From Streptomyces corallincola (lineage in GTDB: Bacteria > Actinomycetota > Actinomycetes > Streptomycetales > Streptomycetaceae): 38,003 nt of DNA. The notes beneath the pieces are model-generated. The model made no database searches. It was given only the letters and a program-made list of their open reading frames with translations, and was not told the origin of the DNA. Shown here one piece after another: positions 20,063-28,262 of the stretch. Position 1 is the first letter of the stretch. The number at the start of each line of letters is the position of its first letter. The stretch is taken from positions 1 to 38,003 of the forward strand of contig NZ_JAHRXF010000055.1 in assembly GCF_019104725.1 (NCBI RefSeq). Direction: 5' to 3'. The position numbers and the translations under genes are program-made.

Positions 20063-22834
20063 CAGTTCCGTCAGCGCGTCCCGCAGGGCCGCCCTCGTCG
20101 TGATGCCCAGCTTGGGATAGATCTGGTAGAGGTGGGAGCCGACCGTGCGGTGGGAGAGGAACAGGCGTTCACCGATCTGCTTGTTGGTGAGACCGGTCGC
20201 CGCGAGTGTGGCGATCTCCAGCTCCTGCGGGGTGAGCAGCCCCCTGGCGTCGGTGCCCTCGCCGGTGTCGCGGGGCAGGTTCTCCCCGGCCGCGCGGAGT
20301 TCGGCGGCGGCGCGGTCCGCCCACGGCACCGCGCCCAGGCCCCGGAACCCGGCGAGCGCCGACGACAGCCGGGAGCGGGCCTCGCCGGTGCTGCGGGCCC
20401 GGCGCAGATACTCGCCGTAGAGGAGTTCGGTGCGCGCGTACTCGAACGGCCAGCGGCGCGCCCCGTCCCCGGCGAGCGCTTCCTCGAAGTGCTCACGGGC
20501 CTGCCCGCCCACGGCCACCAATGCCTCGCAGACGGCGAGTTGGACCCGCAACCGGGGTGAGAGCGCGGCCATGTCGGACTCCCGCAGGGCGCGCACATGG
20601 GCGCGTGCCTCCTCGGCGCGCCCGGTGCGGACGGCGGACTCCACGAGGTCGAGCGCGTTCCAGAGGACGATGGGCTGGTACGGCGTGAGGGTGCCGGGCC
20701 GCCCGATGTGGCAGGAGTGCCGGTACGCGCCCTCGAAGTCGCCGGAGCCCGTGGCGTCGAGGGCCTGGGCGTGCGCGGCCCACAGGGCGGCACCGTGCGC
20801 GCCGCGCGGCCCGGCCCACTGCACGATCTGGTCGGTGAGCGCCCGCACGGTGTCGTGCTGACCGCGCGCGCCCGCGACGAGCGCCCGGACGTAGTGGAAG
20901 AACCAGCGCGAGAAGCGGTATTCCTGCTCCTCGCTGACCTGGAGTCCTTCCTCCGCGAGGGCGTCGGCCTCCCCCCAGCGGCCGGTGAAGAAGTAGTGGC
21001 TGCTCAGCTGCATCAGCGCGGCGAGGTAGCGGCGGGGCAGGCTCTCGCCGCGCCGTCCCCGCCGCACCACCTGCCAGGTCGCCTCCCCCATCTCGGAGAT
21101 GCGGTCGGGGAACACGGCGGCGTTGCCGATACGGACGATCCTGGTGGGGTCGGTCTCGCCGGGCAGGGTGCGCAGCGCGCGGTCCAGCCCCTCCTGTGCC
21201 CGCGCACCGACGCGGGCGCCGTCCCCGAAGGTCTGGGCGATCAGGAGGACCACCTCGGGCACGTCGTCCCCGAGCCGGTCCAGCGCGGCGGACAACTGCT
21301 CCCACTGCTCGGCCCGGCCGCCGTACCAGGACAGGATGACGAGACTGTGCAGCGCCTCCGTGAGGGCGTACTCGTCGTTCTCCTCGGGCGCGGAGAGGTG
21401 GGCGTCGATGGCGTCCACGAGCAGGCCGTGCGCGGTCTCCACCCGGCCGTCGGTGGTGACCAGCAGATAGGCGGTGGCGGCCGTCGCGAGCAGGGAGCCG
21501 CGCGACGGGTCGGCCTGGCGGGCGCTCTCCAGCAGGGCGGAGGCACTGCGGATCTCTCCGGCCGCGTCGGCGCCGATGTAGGCGGCCTCCGCGAGTCTGC
21601 GGCTCTTGTCCTGGGCCAGCGGGCTGAGCCGGGCGGCACGGGAGAGGGCGGCGATGGCACCGGTGGCGTCCCCGCGCGCCAGGCTGCGCTGGGCGGCGGC
21701 CTCCAGTTGCTTGGCCACCTCCTCGTCGGCGGTGACGGCGGCCTCCCCCAGGTGCCAGGCCCGGCGCTCGGGATGGCCGGTCAGGGCGTCGGCCAGCCTG
21801 CGATGCGCCTCGCGCCGCTCGCCGGAGGTGGCGGTCTCCACCACGGCGGACGCCAACAGCGGATGACTGAACGCCAGCCGGTGCGCCGCCAGGTCCACGG
21901 TGACGACCCGCGCGCGTTCGGCCGGACCCAGGTCGTCGCCGTAGAAGGGGCCGACGCCCTGCTCGATGACGGCGAGGTCGCCGGTGCCGTCGAGCGCGGC
22001 GAGCAGCAGCGCCTCCCGGCAGCCGGGCGGCAGACCGGCGACGCGTTCCGCGAACAGCGCCTTCAGGCGTTCGTTCAGCGGCAGCACGGTGGGCATGTGC
22101 GCCTCGGCCTGCTGCTGGGTGTCCGAGAGCAGGCGGGGCAGTTCGACCAGGGCGAGGGGGTTGCCGCGCGCGTCGGCGACGATACGGCGGCGGACACTGA
22201 AGGCCAGCCGGGGGTGGACGGCGCGCAGCAGCTCGTGCGCGGCCTCGTCGTCGAGCGGGTCGAGTACGTGTTCGGGCAGGCCGCCGCGTTCGAAGTACCC
22301 GTCGCTGTCGGTCCGTACGGTGGCGAGGAGGCCGATCCGGCTGCCGATGAGGCGGCGGGCGACGAAGCCGATGACCTCGGCGGTGGACCGGTCGAGCCAG
22401 GGGGCGTCATCGACGACGAGCAGGACGGGCGCGGTCTCCGCGACCCGGCGGAGCAGCAGCAGGGTCGCCGTCGAGACGAGCAGCCGGTCCGGGGCGGCGC
22501 CGACGCCGATGCCGGTCGCCACGCGCAGCGCCTCCTGGTGGTCCTCGGCCAGGAACTCCAGGTGGGGCAGGAGCGGAAAGACGAGCTGGTTGAGGCCCGA
22601 GTAGCTGATGTCGGCCTCGAACTGAACGCCCCCCACCCACAGCACGGTGACGCCGTCGGCCTGCGCGTCCCGTGTGACGGCGTCGAGCAGGGCCGACTTG
22701 CCGATGCCCGCGTCACCGGTGACCACCAGGGCACCGCCCTTGACGGAGGCTTCGGTGAAGTAGCCCCGGATGTAGTCGAGTTCCCGGTCCCGGCCGATCA
22801 GCAGCCGGGGCTCACCCGCCTCAGTGGTGCTCAT
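20021..22834 (-). CDS. LuxR-family ATPase regulator (LAL), copy 2
   Basis: A 937-residue LAL. Walker A VTGDAGIGKSALL and Walker B VLLVVDDAPWLDRST in the N-terminal ATPase, a helical-repeat middle, and a C-terminal LuxR domain ELEIATLAATGLTNKQIGERL with GSHLYQIYPKLGI. The DNA-reading helix differs from copy 1 at very few places, so both may read similar operators, while the ligand-sensing middle has diverged. Start: ATG 22834, preceded by GGAGGTGAT, a nine-base perfect match to the 16S rRNA 3' end, 8 nt upstream of the ATG counted from that block. A T-rich promoter-like stretch lies about 180 nt upstream. It converges on the oxidoreductase gene. Very long open frames on the other strand here are composition artefacts. 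Confidence 0.94.
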   Translation of the reverse strand: MSTTEAGEPRLLIGRDRELDYIRGYFTEASVKGGALVVTGDAGIGKSALLDAVTRDAQADGVTVLWVGGVQFEADISYSGLNQLVFPLLPHLEFLAEDHQEALRVATGIGVGAAPDRLLVSTATLLLLRRVAETAPVLLVVDDAPWLDRSTAEVIGFVARRLIGSRIGLLATVRTDSDGYFERGGLPEHVLDPLDDEAAHELLRAVHPRLAFSVRRRIVADARGNPLALVELPRLLSDTQQQAEAHMPTVLPLNERLKALFAERVAGLPPGCREALLLAALDGTGDLAVIEQGVGPFYGDDLGPAERARVVTVDLAAHRLAFSHPLLASAVVETATSGERREAHRRLADALTGHPERRAWHLGEAAVTADEEVAKQLEAAAQRSLARGDATGAIAALSRAARLSPLAQDKSRRLAEAAYIGADAAGEIRSASALLESARQADPSRGSLLATAATAYLLVTTDGRVETAHGLLVDAIDAHLSAPEENDEYALTEALHSLVILSWYGGRAEQWEQLSAALDRLGDDVPEVVLLIAQTFGDGARVGARAQEGLDRALRTLPGETDPTRIVRIGNAAVFPDRISEMGEATWQVVRRGRRGESLPRRYLAALMQLSSHYFFTGRWGEADALAEEGLQVSEEQEYRFSRWFFHYVRALVAGARGQHDTVRALTDQIVQWAGPRGAHGAALWAAHAQALDATGSGDFEGAYRHSCHIGRPGTLTPYQPIVLWNALDLVESAVRTGRAEEARAHVRALRESDMAALSPRLRVQLAVCEALVAVGGQAREHFEEALAGDGARRWPFEYARTELLYGEYLRRARSTGEARSRLSSALAGFRGLGAVPWADRAAAELRAAGENLPRDTGEGTDARGLLTPQELEIATLAATGLTNKQIGERLFLSHRTVGSHLYQIYPKLGITTRAALRDALTELAGEGAGSPEPDPA

Positions 22835-23014
22835 CGGGCGGTATCACCTCCGACGGGAACCGCAGGACACCGGGCGTCCGCCGGCCCGGTCGAGGGCACT
22901 GCGCCGTCTGACGGCTGCTCTGTCCACATCCACACGACTTCGTCCGCCTTGGAGTTCGGAACGGCCCGCGAAGACACCCGCACCGATGCCTGACGACATC
23001 TTGCAGGATGCATA

Positions 23015-23044
23015 AATCTACTTTGCGGATTCCATGCTAACCAA
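23015..23044 (-). promoter_or_regulatory. Candidate promoter for LAL copy 2
   Basis: On the minus strand TTGGTT (complement of 23039-23044) is followed after 18 nt by TAGATT (complement of 23015-23020). It is in the only AT-rich part of this gap, about 180 nt before the LAL start. Match quality is moderate. Confidence 0.35.
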
Positions 23045-23172
23045 CGCGAGCCCCACGGGGGAGGGGACAGGTCCACATGTGTCGGCCGGGCGGGGCCCGG
23101 CGGTACGGCGTCCCGCCGGGCCGGACGGGGCGTCAGGGGCGGTCGCGGCACCGGGACCCGGAGCGGACACGG

Positions 23173-23214
23173 GCCCGCGCCCGTCGCTCAGGCGCGTGAG
23201 CGACGGGCGCGGGC
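23173..23214 (-). terminator. Perfect 18-bp hairpin after the amidohydrolase gene
   Basis: 23173-23190 and 23197-23214 are exact reverse complements around a 6-nt loop (ggcgcg). It lies 79 nt past the amidohydrolase stop and upstream of LAL copy 2, so it would end the amidohydrolase transcript and insulate the LAL gene. It is the strongest short hairpin in the window. Confidence 0.8.
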
Positions 23215-23292
23215 ACAGGTGCGGGTACGGGCGCGGGTACGACGGACGCGGTACGGCGTGCGGACGCGGGTACGGTGTGCGCCCGCCGGTGT

Positions 23293-24546
23293 TCAGTGGG
23301 TCTGGAGCGCGGCCCGCTCGCGCCGCTGAACCCGGGCCCGCAGCCGGTCCTGGGTCTGGTGCATGAGTTCGCGGGCCCGCTCGATGTGCCCTCCGACCAG
23401 GGCGCCGTCCCGTTTGAGGAACTCGCCGCCCACCAGCACGGTCTCCACGTCGGCGGGACCGGCGCCGAGGCCGAGCATGGCGACCGGGTCGCCGTAGCCG
23501 TCGAGGTGCGGGGAGCGCATGTCCACCAGGACGACGTCCCCCTGCTTGCCCGGCGTGAGCGAGCCGGTCTCGTCCGCGATGCCGAGGACGAGGGCGCCGC
23601 CGATGGTGGCGAGGCGGAGCATGTCGCGCTGGTTCAGCTCGACCTCGTGGACCATCTCGTTGCGCGCCAGGGTCTCCAGGGTGGGGCCGGTGGCCGGGTA
23701 GGTGCCGAACTGCATGAGCATGTCGGTGCTGGGGGTGAGGGTGATCGTCCCGCCGCTGGAGCGGACGAGATCGAACTCCTCGTCGGTGAGCATGTTGCAG
23801 TGCACGTAGTTGATGTCGTCCCCGAGGAGTTCGTCGCTCTGGAGGACGGGGATCGCGTCGGCGGTACCCGCCATACCGACGTGCACGGAGATCGGCAGGC
23901 CCAGCTCGCGGGCGAAGGCGAAGTCCTCGCGGTTGCGCTCGGCGGAGGTGAAGGCGGGGCCGCGCAGCCACATGCCCATGCGCAGGCGGCCGTTCATGCC
24001 GTTGCCGGGGAAGTTCTCGTCACGCATCCGGCGGGCGTCCACCGGGTGCGGCGGGTTGGGGTCGTCGGTTGCGGGGCCGGGACCGCCGCAGAAGAAGACG
24101 CCCCGGATGCCGGACTCCTTCAGCCCCCGGAGGTTGCCGTCGGCGTGCTCGGCGGACCGCAGGGCGTGCGCCCAGTCGCCGATGGAGGTGATGCCCGCGT
24201 CCAGCGCCTGGAGCGCGCCCCACAGGGTTCCGGCGTAGACGTCCTCGGCGGTGTGGTCGAGGGTGATGCCGCTGAGCACGACGGGACCGTAGCCGTACCC
24301 GGTGATCTGCGGGGTGTACGCGGCGATGGCGCCCTGCCAGGTGTGCCGGTGGGTGTCGATCATGCCCGGCATGACGATCCGCCCGCGCGCGTCCACGATC
24401 TCGGTGTCGGGGCTGCCGGGGCGCAGACCGGTGCCTATCTCGGTGATGACGCCGTTCAGGATGCGGACGTCGCCGCCGGGGACGTCCCCGAGGTCGTCGT
24501 CCATCGTGACCACGTAACCACCGGTGATCAGTACCTCGTCATCCAT
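23293..24546 (-). CDS. Amidohydrolase, TRZ/ATZ (cytosine deaminase/chlorohydrolase) type
   Basis: A 417-residue metal-dependent amidohydrolase. Seen: an N-terminal beta-sandwich strand VLITGGYVVTMDDDLGDV, the first metal pair in MPGMIDTHRHTWQG at about 60-73, SVHVGMAG with the third His, NYVHCNMLTDEEF with the fourth, the metal Asp region LTPSTDMLMQFG, and the C-terminal GSLTPGKQGDVVLVDM return of the sandwich. The family deaminates or dechlorinates purine, pyrimidine, triazine or similar nitrogen compounds. The ATG at 24546 has only a weak upstream ribosome site. It is on the same strand as the ligase gene, 120 nt downstream of it; an AT-rich gap and a small hairpin suggest a separate promoter. 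The substrate is unknown. Confidence 0.9.
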   Translation of the reverse strand: MDDEVLITGGYVVTMDDDLGDVPGGDVRILNGVITEIGTGLRPGSPDTEIVDARGRIVMPGMIDTHRHTWQGAIAAYTPQITGYGYGPVVLSGITLDHTAEDVYAGTLWGALQALDAGITSIGDWAHALRSAEHADGNLRGLKESGIRGVFFCGGPGPATDDPNPPHPVDARRMRDENFPGNGMNGRLRMGMWLRGPAFTSAERNREDFAFARELGLPISVHVGMAGTADAIPVLQSDELLGDDINYVHCNMLTDEEFDLVRSSGGTITLTPSTDMLMQFGTYPATGPTLETLARNEMVHEVELNQRDMLRLATIGGALVLGIADETGSLTPGKQGDVVLVDMRSPHLDGYGDPVAMLGLGAGPADVETVLVGGEFLKRDGALVGGHIERARELMHQTQDRLRARVQRRERAALQTH

Positions 24547-24658
24547 GATCCACGTCCGCTCTGTCAGCGATCGTCTGGATACGGTTCACGCCGTGCGCAA
24601 ACCCGTTCCCCAGAGATGCTAGCCAAAAGTGGATACTTATGCCGCAAATGCGACAAAT

Positions 24659-24679
24659 AAAGCGATCTAGACGCGCTTT
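24659..24679 (-). terminator. Small hairpin with T-rich tail at the ligase 3' end
   Basis: aaagcg at 24659-24664 pairs with cgcttt at 24674-24679 around nine bases. On the minus strand it is followed by TTTATTTG, a fair intrinsic terminator, and overlaps the last codons of the ligase gene. The rest of the gap to 24546 is AT-rich and may hold the amidohydrolase promoter. Confidence 0.4.
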
Positions 24680-26259
24680 TGCGAGGGCACCCGTACCGCG
24701 TCACGACCCGTCAGCACCCCCGCGCGGACCGCCCTCTTGTCGGTCTTGCCGAGCGCCGTCCGGGGCAGGGCGTCCGCGAAGGAGTACGAGACAGGGGTGT
24801 AGAGGTCTCCGAGGGCGGCGGTGATCTCGTGGCCGAGGAGATCGAGGTCGGGGGTGCGGGCGGGGTTCAGCGGCACCAGCACGACATGGACGGCCTCGCG
24901 GTCGTCGCGGCCGGGCAGTCCGACGGTGGCGGCCTCGCGGACGGCGGGGTGCGCGGCGAGGAAGTCGTCCAGCAGCCGGGAGTAGACGTTGTCGGCGCCC
25001 ACACCGGTGACGACGATGTCGCGGGCCCGGTCCATCAGATACAGGTAGCCGTCCGCGTCCACCCGGCCGATGTCCCCGGTGCGGAACCACCCGTCGGCGT
25101 CCAGCACTTCGGCGGTGCGCGCGGGGTCGTTCCAGTATTCCTCCATCACCGACAGGCTTCGGACGTGGAACTCGCCGGGCTGCCCCACGGGCACCGGCCG
25201 CCCCCGCTCGTCGCGCGGCTCCACCTCGACCCCGGGCCCGGGGCGCCCGCAGCTCGTCAGGGACTCGGGCCGGTCGAGATCGTGCTCGTGCGGGAGCAGC
25301 GCGGATATGGACCCGCACTCGGAGACGCCGTAGAACTGGCTCAGGACCGGGCCGAAGCGCTCGACCGCCTGCCGCAGCCGCGCGGGCGAGGCGGCGGCGC
25401 CGGTGTAGTGCAGGGTGCGCAGCGCCGGGAACCGGCCGGGACGGCAGCCGGGGTGGTCGAGCAGCTCGTAGATCATGGGCGCGACCGTCATCATCCGCGT
25501 GACGCCCTCCCGTTCCATCGTGTCGAGGGCGGCCCCCGCGTCGAAGCTCCGCTGGAGGACGACGGTGTGGCCGCTCAGCGTGCACAGCAGGAACGCGATG
25601 TGGCCGGTCGTGTGCGTGACCAGGGTGCAGATCAGCAGGGTGGGATCGGGCGACTCCGTGTCCGTGAACGCGCCCGCGAGCTTGAGGAAGCCCTGGTAGT
25701 AACGGCGGCGGTGCACCACGAGTTTGGGGCGCCCGGTGGTGCCGCCGGTGTAGAGGACGGTGGCGAGCAGGCGGTCGTCGGCGGCCTCGGCGAGCGGCAG
25801 CGGGGCGAGGTCGGCGGTCTCGGCCAGGAAGTCGTCCGCGAGCGCGGAGGGCCCGAGTCCGCACACCTGCGGCACCGGCACCTCTCCCACGATCCGCCGG
25901 GCCCGCTCCTCGAAGACCGGGTCGAAGACGAGCAGGGCGACCTCGGAGTCCCGGACCAGCGCCTCCAGCTCGGCGTCACCGGGTTCCGGCAGGACGAAGA
26001 CCATCCGGGCGCCCACGAAATGGACGGCCAGTTGCAGCAGCAGCGCCTCGGGGGTGTTGTCCACGAACAGGCCGACCCCGTCCCCCTCCCCCACGCCCCG
26101 CGCCCGCAGCCCGGCGGCGAACCGGAGAGCGGTCCGGGCGGCCTCGGCCCCGCCGATCCGCCGCCCCTCCTGCACCAGGGCGTCCCGCTCACCCCTGGCG
26201 ATGAGCCGCTCCAGCACCGGAACAGTGTGGTTCGTGCCGCCGGTGACCGTGTCGCTCAT
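24667..26259 (-). CDS. AMP-forming acyl-CoA synthetase-like ligase
   Basis: A 530-residue member of the ANL (acyl-CoA synthetase, NRPS adenylation) superfamily. Seen: the P-loop VLYTGGTTGRPKLVVH (core motif A3), FYGVSECGSISALLP for A5, DGWFRTGDIGRVDADGYLYLMDRARD covering A7-A8 (quoted in part), and PRTALGKTDKRAV at the C-terminus with the catalytic-type Lys of A10. The usual hinge R/D is DRARDIVVTGVGADNVYS. It would adenylate a carboxylic acid and transfer it to CoA or another thiol; the substrate is not predictable by eye. No carrier protein gene is adjacent. ATG 26259 is the first plausible start. It is divergent from the SDR gene and leads toward the amidohydrolase gene. Confidence 0.92.
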   Translation of the reverse strand: MSDTVTGGTNHTVPVLERLIARGERDALVQEGRRIGGAEAARTALRFAAGLRARGVGEGDGVGLFVDNTPEALLLQLAVHFVGARMVFVLPEPGDAELEALVRDSEVALLVFDPVFEERARRIVGEVPVPQVCGLGPSALADDFLAETADLAPLPLAEAADDRLLATVLYTGGTTGRPKLVVHRRRYYQGFLKLAGAFTDTESPDPTLLICTLVTHTTGHIAFLLCTLSGHTVVLQRSFDAGAALDTMEREGVTRMMTVAPMIYELLDHPGCRPGRFPALRTLHYTGAAASPARLRQAVERFGPVLSQFYGVSECGSISALLPHEHDLDRPESLTSCGRPGPGVEVEPRDERGRPVPVGQPGEFHVRSLSVMEEYWNDPARTAEVLDADGWFRTGDIGRVDADGYLYLMDRARDIVVTGVGADNVYSRLLDDFLAAHPAVREAATVGLPGRDDREAVHVVLVPLNPARTPDLDLLGHEITAALGDLYTPVSYSFADALPRTALGKTDKRAVRAGVLTGRDAVRVPSQKRV

Positions 26260-26391
26260 ACCCGCCCCGCCCTCACCCCGCCGACCGGCGGACCAGTACC
26301 TACCTACCTCACGAGTCGGGGCGGGCGAAAGGTTCGGAGAATTTGATCCCGCCGGGGGCTACCGAAAGCCACCGGAGCCACCCACGGCCCT

Positions 26392-26511
26392 GGGCCCCAC
26401 CAGAGGCTCCCCCGTGCCCCAACAGGGTTCCCGCATCCCGCCGGAGCCCCTGGGCCCCACCGGAGGTTCCCGCGCCCCACCGGAAGCCCCTCGGGCCCAC
26501 CGGAGGCCCGC
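26392..26511. repeat. Six 20-bp tandem repeats
   Basis: Units start at 26392, 26412, 26432, 26452, 26472 and 26492, each built on a cccaccgg-agg-nnccc core with a few changes. Partial units extend upstream to about 26370. The array fills the gap between the divergent ligase and SDR genes, before the SDR promoter. A 20-bp period is not a multiple of three, so it is not coding. Roughly two helical turns per unit would align any bound protein on one face; slippage is equally possible. Confidence 0.8.
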
Positions 26512-26569
26512 CGGACGGCGCGGGAAGCCCCCCGGTCCGGGAGCGCCCCGATCCCGCCACGACCAAAAA

Positions 26570-26627
26570 CCAACCAGATGGTTGCAACCCCGGAAGCGCG
26601 GTGCTAAGTTTTCAACCAACCGGATGG
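26570..26627 (+). promoter_or_regulatory. SDR promoter with two TetR-type operators
   Basis: -35 TTGCAA at 26582-26587, 17-nt spacer, -10 TAAGTT at 26605-26610. Operator 1, CCAACCAGATGG at 26570-26581, lies against the -35 box and is part of a caacca-ga-tggttg palindrome (26571-26584). Operator 2, CCAACCGGATGG at 26616-26627, covers the expected transcription start. The same two-site plan is found before the TetR gene at 30529-30581, so repression by that TetR is the natural reading. Confidence 0.75.
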
Positions 26628-26684
26628 ATTACCCCATCCCGCCGCACCGCCGGGCCACCTAGGCCCGCCACAGAAGGAGTCATC

Positions 26685-27524
26685 ATGAGCACCTGGTTCG
26701 TCACCGGCGCGTCGTCCGGCATCGGCCGCGAGGTCACCGAGCAGCTGCTGAAGCGCGGTGACAGGGTCGCCGCCGTGGCACGGCGCGCGGACCGCCTGGA
26801 CGACCTCGCCAAGGAGTACGGCGACCAGCTCTGGACCGTCTCCGCCGACATCACCGACACCGCCGCCCTGCGCGCGGTCGTCGAGCGGGCGTTCACCGAA
26901 CTGGGCCGTATCGACGTGATCTTCTCCAACGCCGGTTCCGGCGCTTTCGGCGCGGCCGAGGAGCTGACGGACGAGATCATCGAGCAGCAGATCGCCCTGA
27001 ACCTCACGGCCCCGGTCCAGCTCGCCCGCGCCGCCTTCCCCCACCTGCGTGCCCAGGGCGGCGGCCGGTTCATCCAGACCTCCACCGTCGGCGGCCACAT
27101 CACCACGCCGGGCGGCAGCATGTACCACGCGTCCAAGTGGGGCGTGGAGGGCTTCATGGAGTCCGTCGCCGGTGAGGTCGCGCCGTTCGGCATCGGCATC
27201 ACCGTGATCGAACCCGGCTTCGTCCGCACCGACTTCGGCGCCGCGATGACCGTCGCGCCGGGGAACGCGGCGTACGCGGAGACCCCGGTCGGCCAGCTCC
27301 GCCAGTACATCGAGGCGTCCGACGGCAACATGACCGCCGAGGCCCCCGGCGACCCGGTCAAGGTCGCCACCGCGATCATCGACTCCGCCGACGTCAGCCC
27401 CGCCCCGCTGCGCCTCGCCCTCGGCAGCGACTCCTACGAAGGCATCAAGGGCGCGCTCCGGGGCCGCCTTGAGCACCTGGAGAGCACGAAGGCCGTCGCG
27501 TTCTCGACCGACTTCGACAAGTAG
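26685..27524 (+). CDS. Short-chain dehydrogenase/reductase (classical SDR)
   Basis: A 279-residue classical SDR that should reduce or oxidise a hydroxy/keto group with NAD(P). Seen: the cofactor loop TGASSGIG at 7-14, a basic residue run VARRADRL after strand 2 that favours NADP, SADIT, the NAG motif in SNAGSGAFG, catalytic Ser in QTSTVGG and the Tyr-x3-Lys as YHASK, then EPGFVRTDFGAA. ATG 26685 has GAAGGAG five bases upstream; the frame continues upstream but without a start. It is under the two-operator TetR-type promoter at 26570-26627 and is followed by the NTF2-like gene on the same strand, 166 nt away. The substrate is unknown. Confidence 0.95.
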   Translation: MSTWFVTGASSGIGREVTEQLLKRGDRVAAVARRADRLDDLAKEYGDQLWTVSADITDTAALRAVVERAFTELGRIDVIFSNAGSGAFGAAEELTDEIIEQQIALNLTAPVQLARAAFPHLRAQGGGRFIQTSTVGGHITTPGGSMYHASKWGVEGFMESVAGEVAPFGIGITVIEPGFVRTDFGAAMTVAPGNAAYAETPVGQLRQYIEASDGNMTAEAPGDPVKVATAIIDSADVSPAPLRLALGSDSYEGIKGALRGRLEHLESTKAVAFSTDFDK

Positions 27525-27690
27525 CCGCTCTCCGGGCCGGGTTGACTGGCACCGGGAACCGTCACGAGAGCCCGCCGTACCAACACGCCACGGTACGGCC
27601 GGACATGCCGCCGCCGGGGGACACCACAGGCTCCCCCGGCCGGCTGCCCCCGCACCGCAGCACCCTCCCCCACCCATCCGAGGTCACCTC

Positions 27691-28149
27691 ATGGACACCC
27701 CCGAACTGCTGCTGGAGATCGAGCACCTCAAGACATTGATGTCCCGTTACGCCCAGTGGGGCGACGCACAGCGCTGGGAACTGTTCGCCACCCTCTTCGC
27801 CGAGGACGTCCACTACACGGCGGACGCGGCACCGCGCCCGAACGCCGAGGCCGACGGCTCACTGGACATCCGGGGCCGGGACGCCTTCATCCAGGGCATG
27901 ACCGAGTTCACCAGCGGCCTGCACACCGCCCACCAGATGTACCTGCCGGACATCACCGTCCACGACGACGGCACCGCCTCCGCGATCTGGGGCCTGCACG
28001 ACCAGATCCGCTCCCCCGTGGGCACCTTCAGCCGCTACGGCCACATCAGCCAGGAGTACCGGAAGACGGACGGCGCCTGGAAGATCACCCGCAGCCACAG
28101 CAGCACGCTGCTGCTGGACGAGACCTGGACGGCGGACGGGGGCGAGTGA
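27691..28149 (+). CDS. SnoaL/NTF2-like protein
   Basis: A 152-residue NTF2-fold protein of the SnoaL_4 kind: helix LLLEIEHLKTLMSRYAQWGD, LFATLFAEDVHYT, RGRDAFIQGMTEFTSGLHTAHQMYL (quoted in part) and closing strands TASAIWGLHDQIRSP and HISQEYRKTDGAWKITRS. Members include small dehydratases, cyclases and hydroxynitrile-type enzymes and many uncharacterised ones. The His in TAHQMY and the Asp in AEDVHY are at usual active-site positions, so it may be an enzyme. ATG 27691 has GAGGT eight bases upstream. Same strand as the SDR gene and probably cotranscribed. It may act on the SDR product or substrate (inferred). Confidence 0.88.
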   Translation: MDTPELLLEIEHLKTLMSRYAQWGDAQRWELFATLFAEDVHYTADAAPRPNAEADGSLDIRGRDAFIQGMTEFTSGLHTAHQMYLPDITVHDDGTASAIWGLHDQIRSPVGTFSRYGHISQEYRKTDGAWKITRSHSSTLLLDETWTADGGE

Positions 28150-28262
28150 CGGGGTGGGGGTGACGGAGGTGGGTGACGGGGGGCGAGGAACGGCCGGGCG
28201 AACGTGGGCGGACTGGCGGGCGAGCGGGCTGACGGGCGAGCGGCTGATGGGCGAGGGCCGCG

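Larger units (their letters stand above)
22835..23292. other. Intergenic region between LAL copy 2 and the amidohydrolase gene
   Basis: A 458-nt gap without a supported gene. It holds a promoter-like pair for LAL copy 2 (23015-23044), an AT-rich patch around 22995-23045, a very strong hairpin (23173-23214), and a run of short gcgggtacg-like words between 23219 and 23278. Open frames across it have no ribosome sites or recognisable motifs. Confidence 0.6.

Noticed and set aside
18261..20120. A 619-codon plus-strand frame through GNAT, oxidoreductase and LAL ends
   Set aside because: It crosses three supported genes on both strands, with no ribosome site and no domain.
20597..22993. A 798-codon open frame on the plus strand opposite LAL copy 2
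   Set aside because: Same reason: composition shadow of a well-supported minus-strand gene. It also overruns the LAL start and its promoter.
28151..28185. Possible G-quadruplex after the NTF2-like gene
   Set aside because: Four G-runs are present, but one loop is about 10 nt and the region is generally G-rich, so nothing sets it apart.
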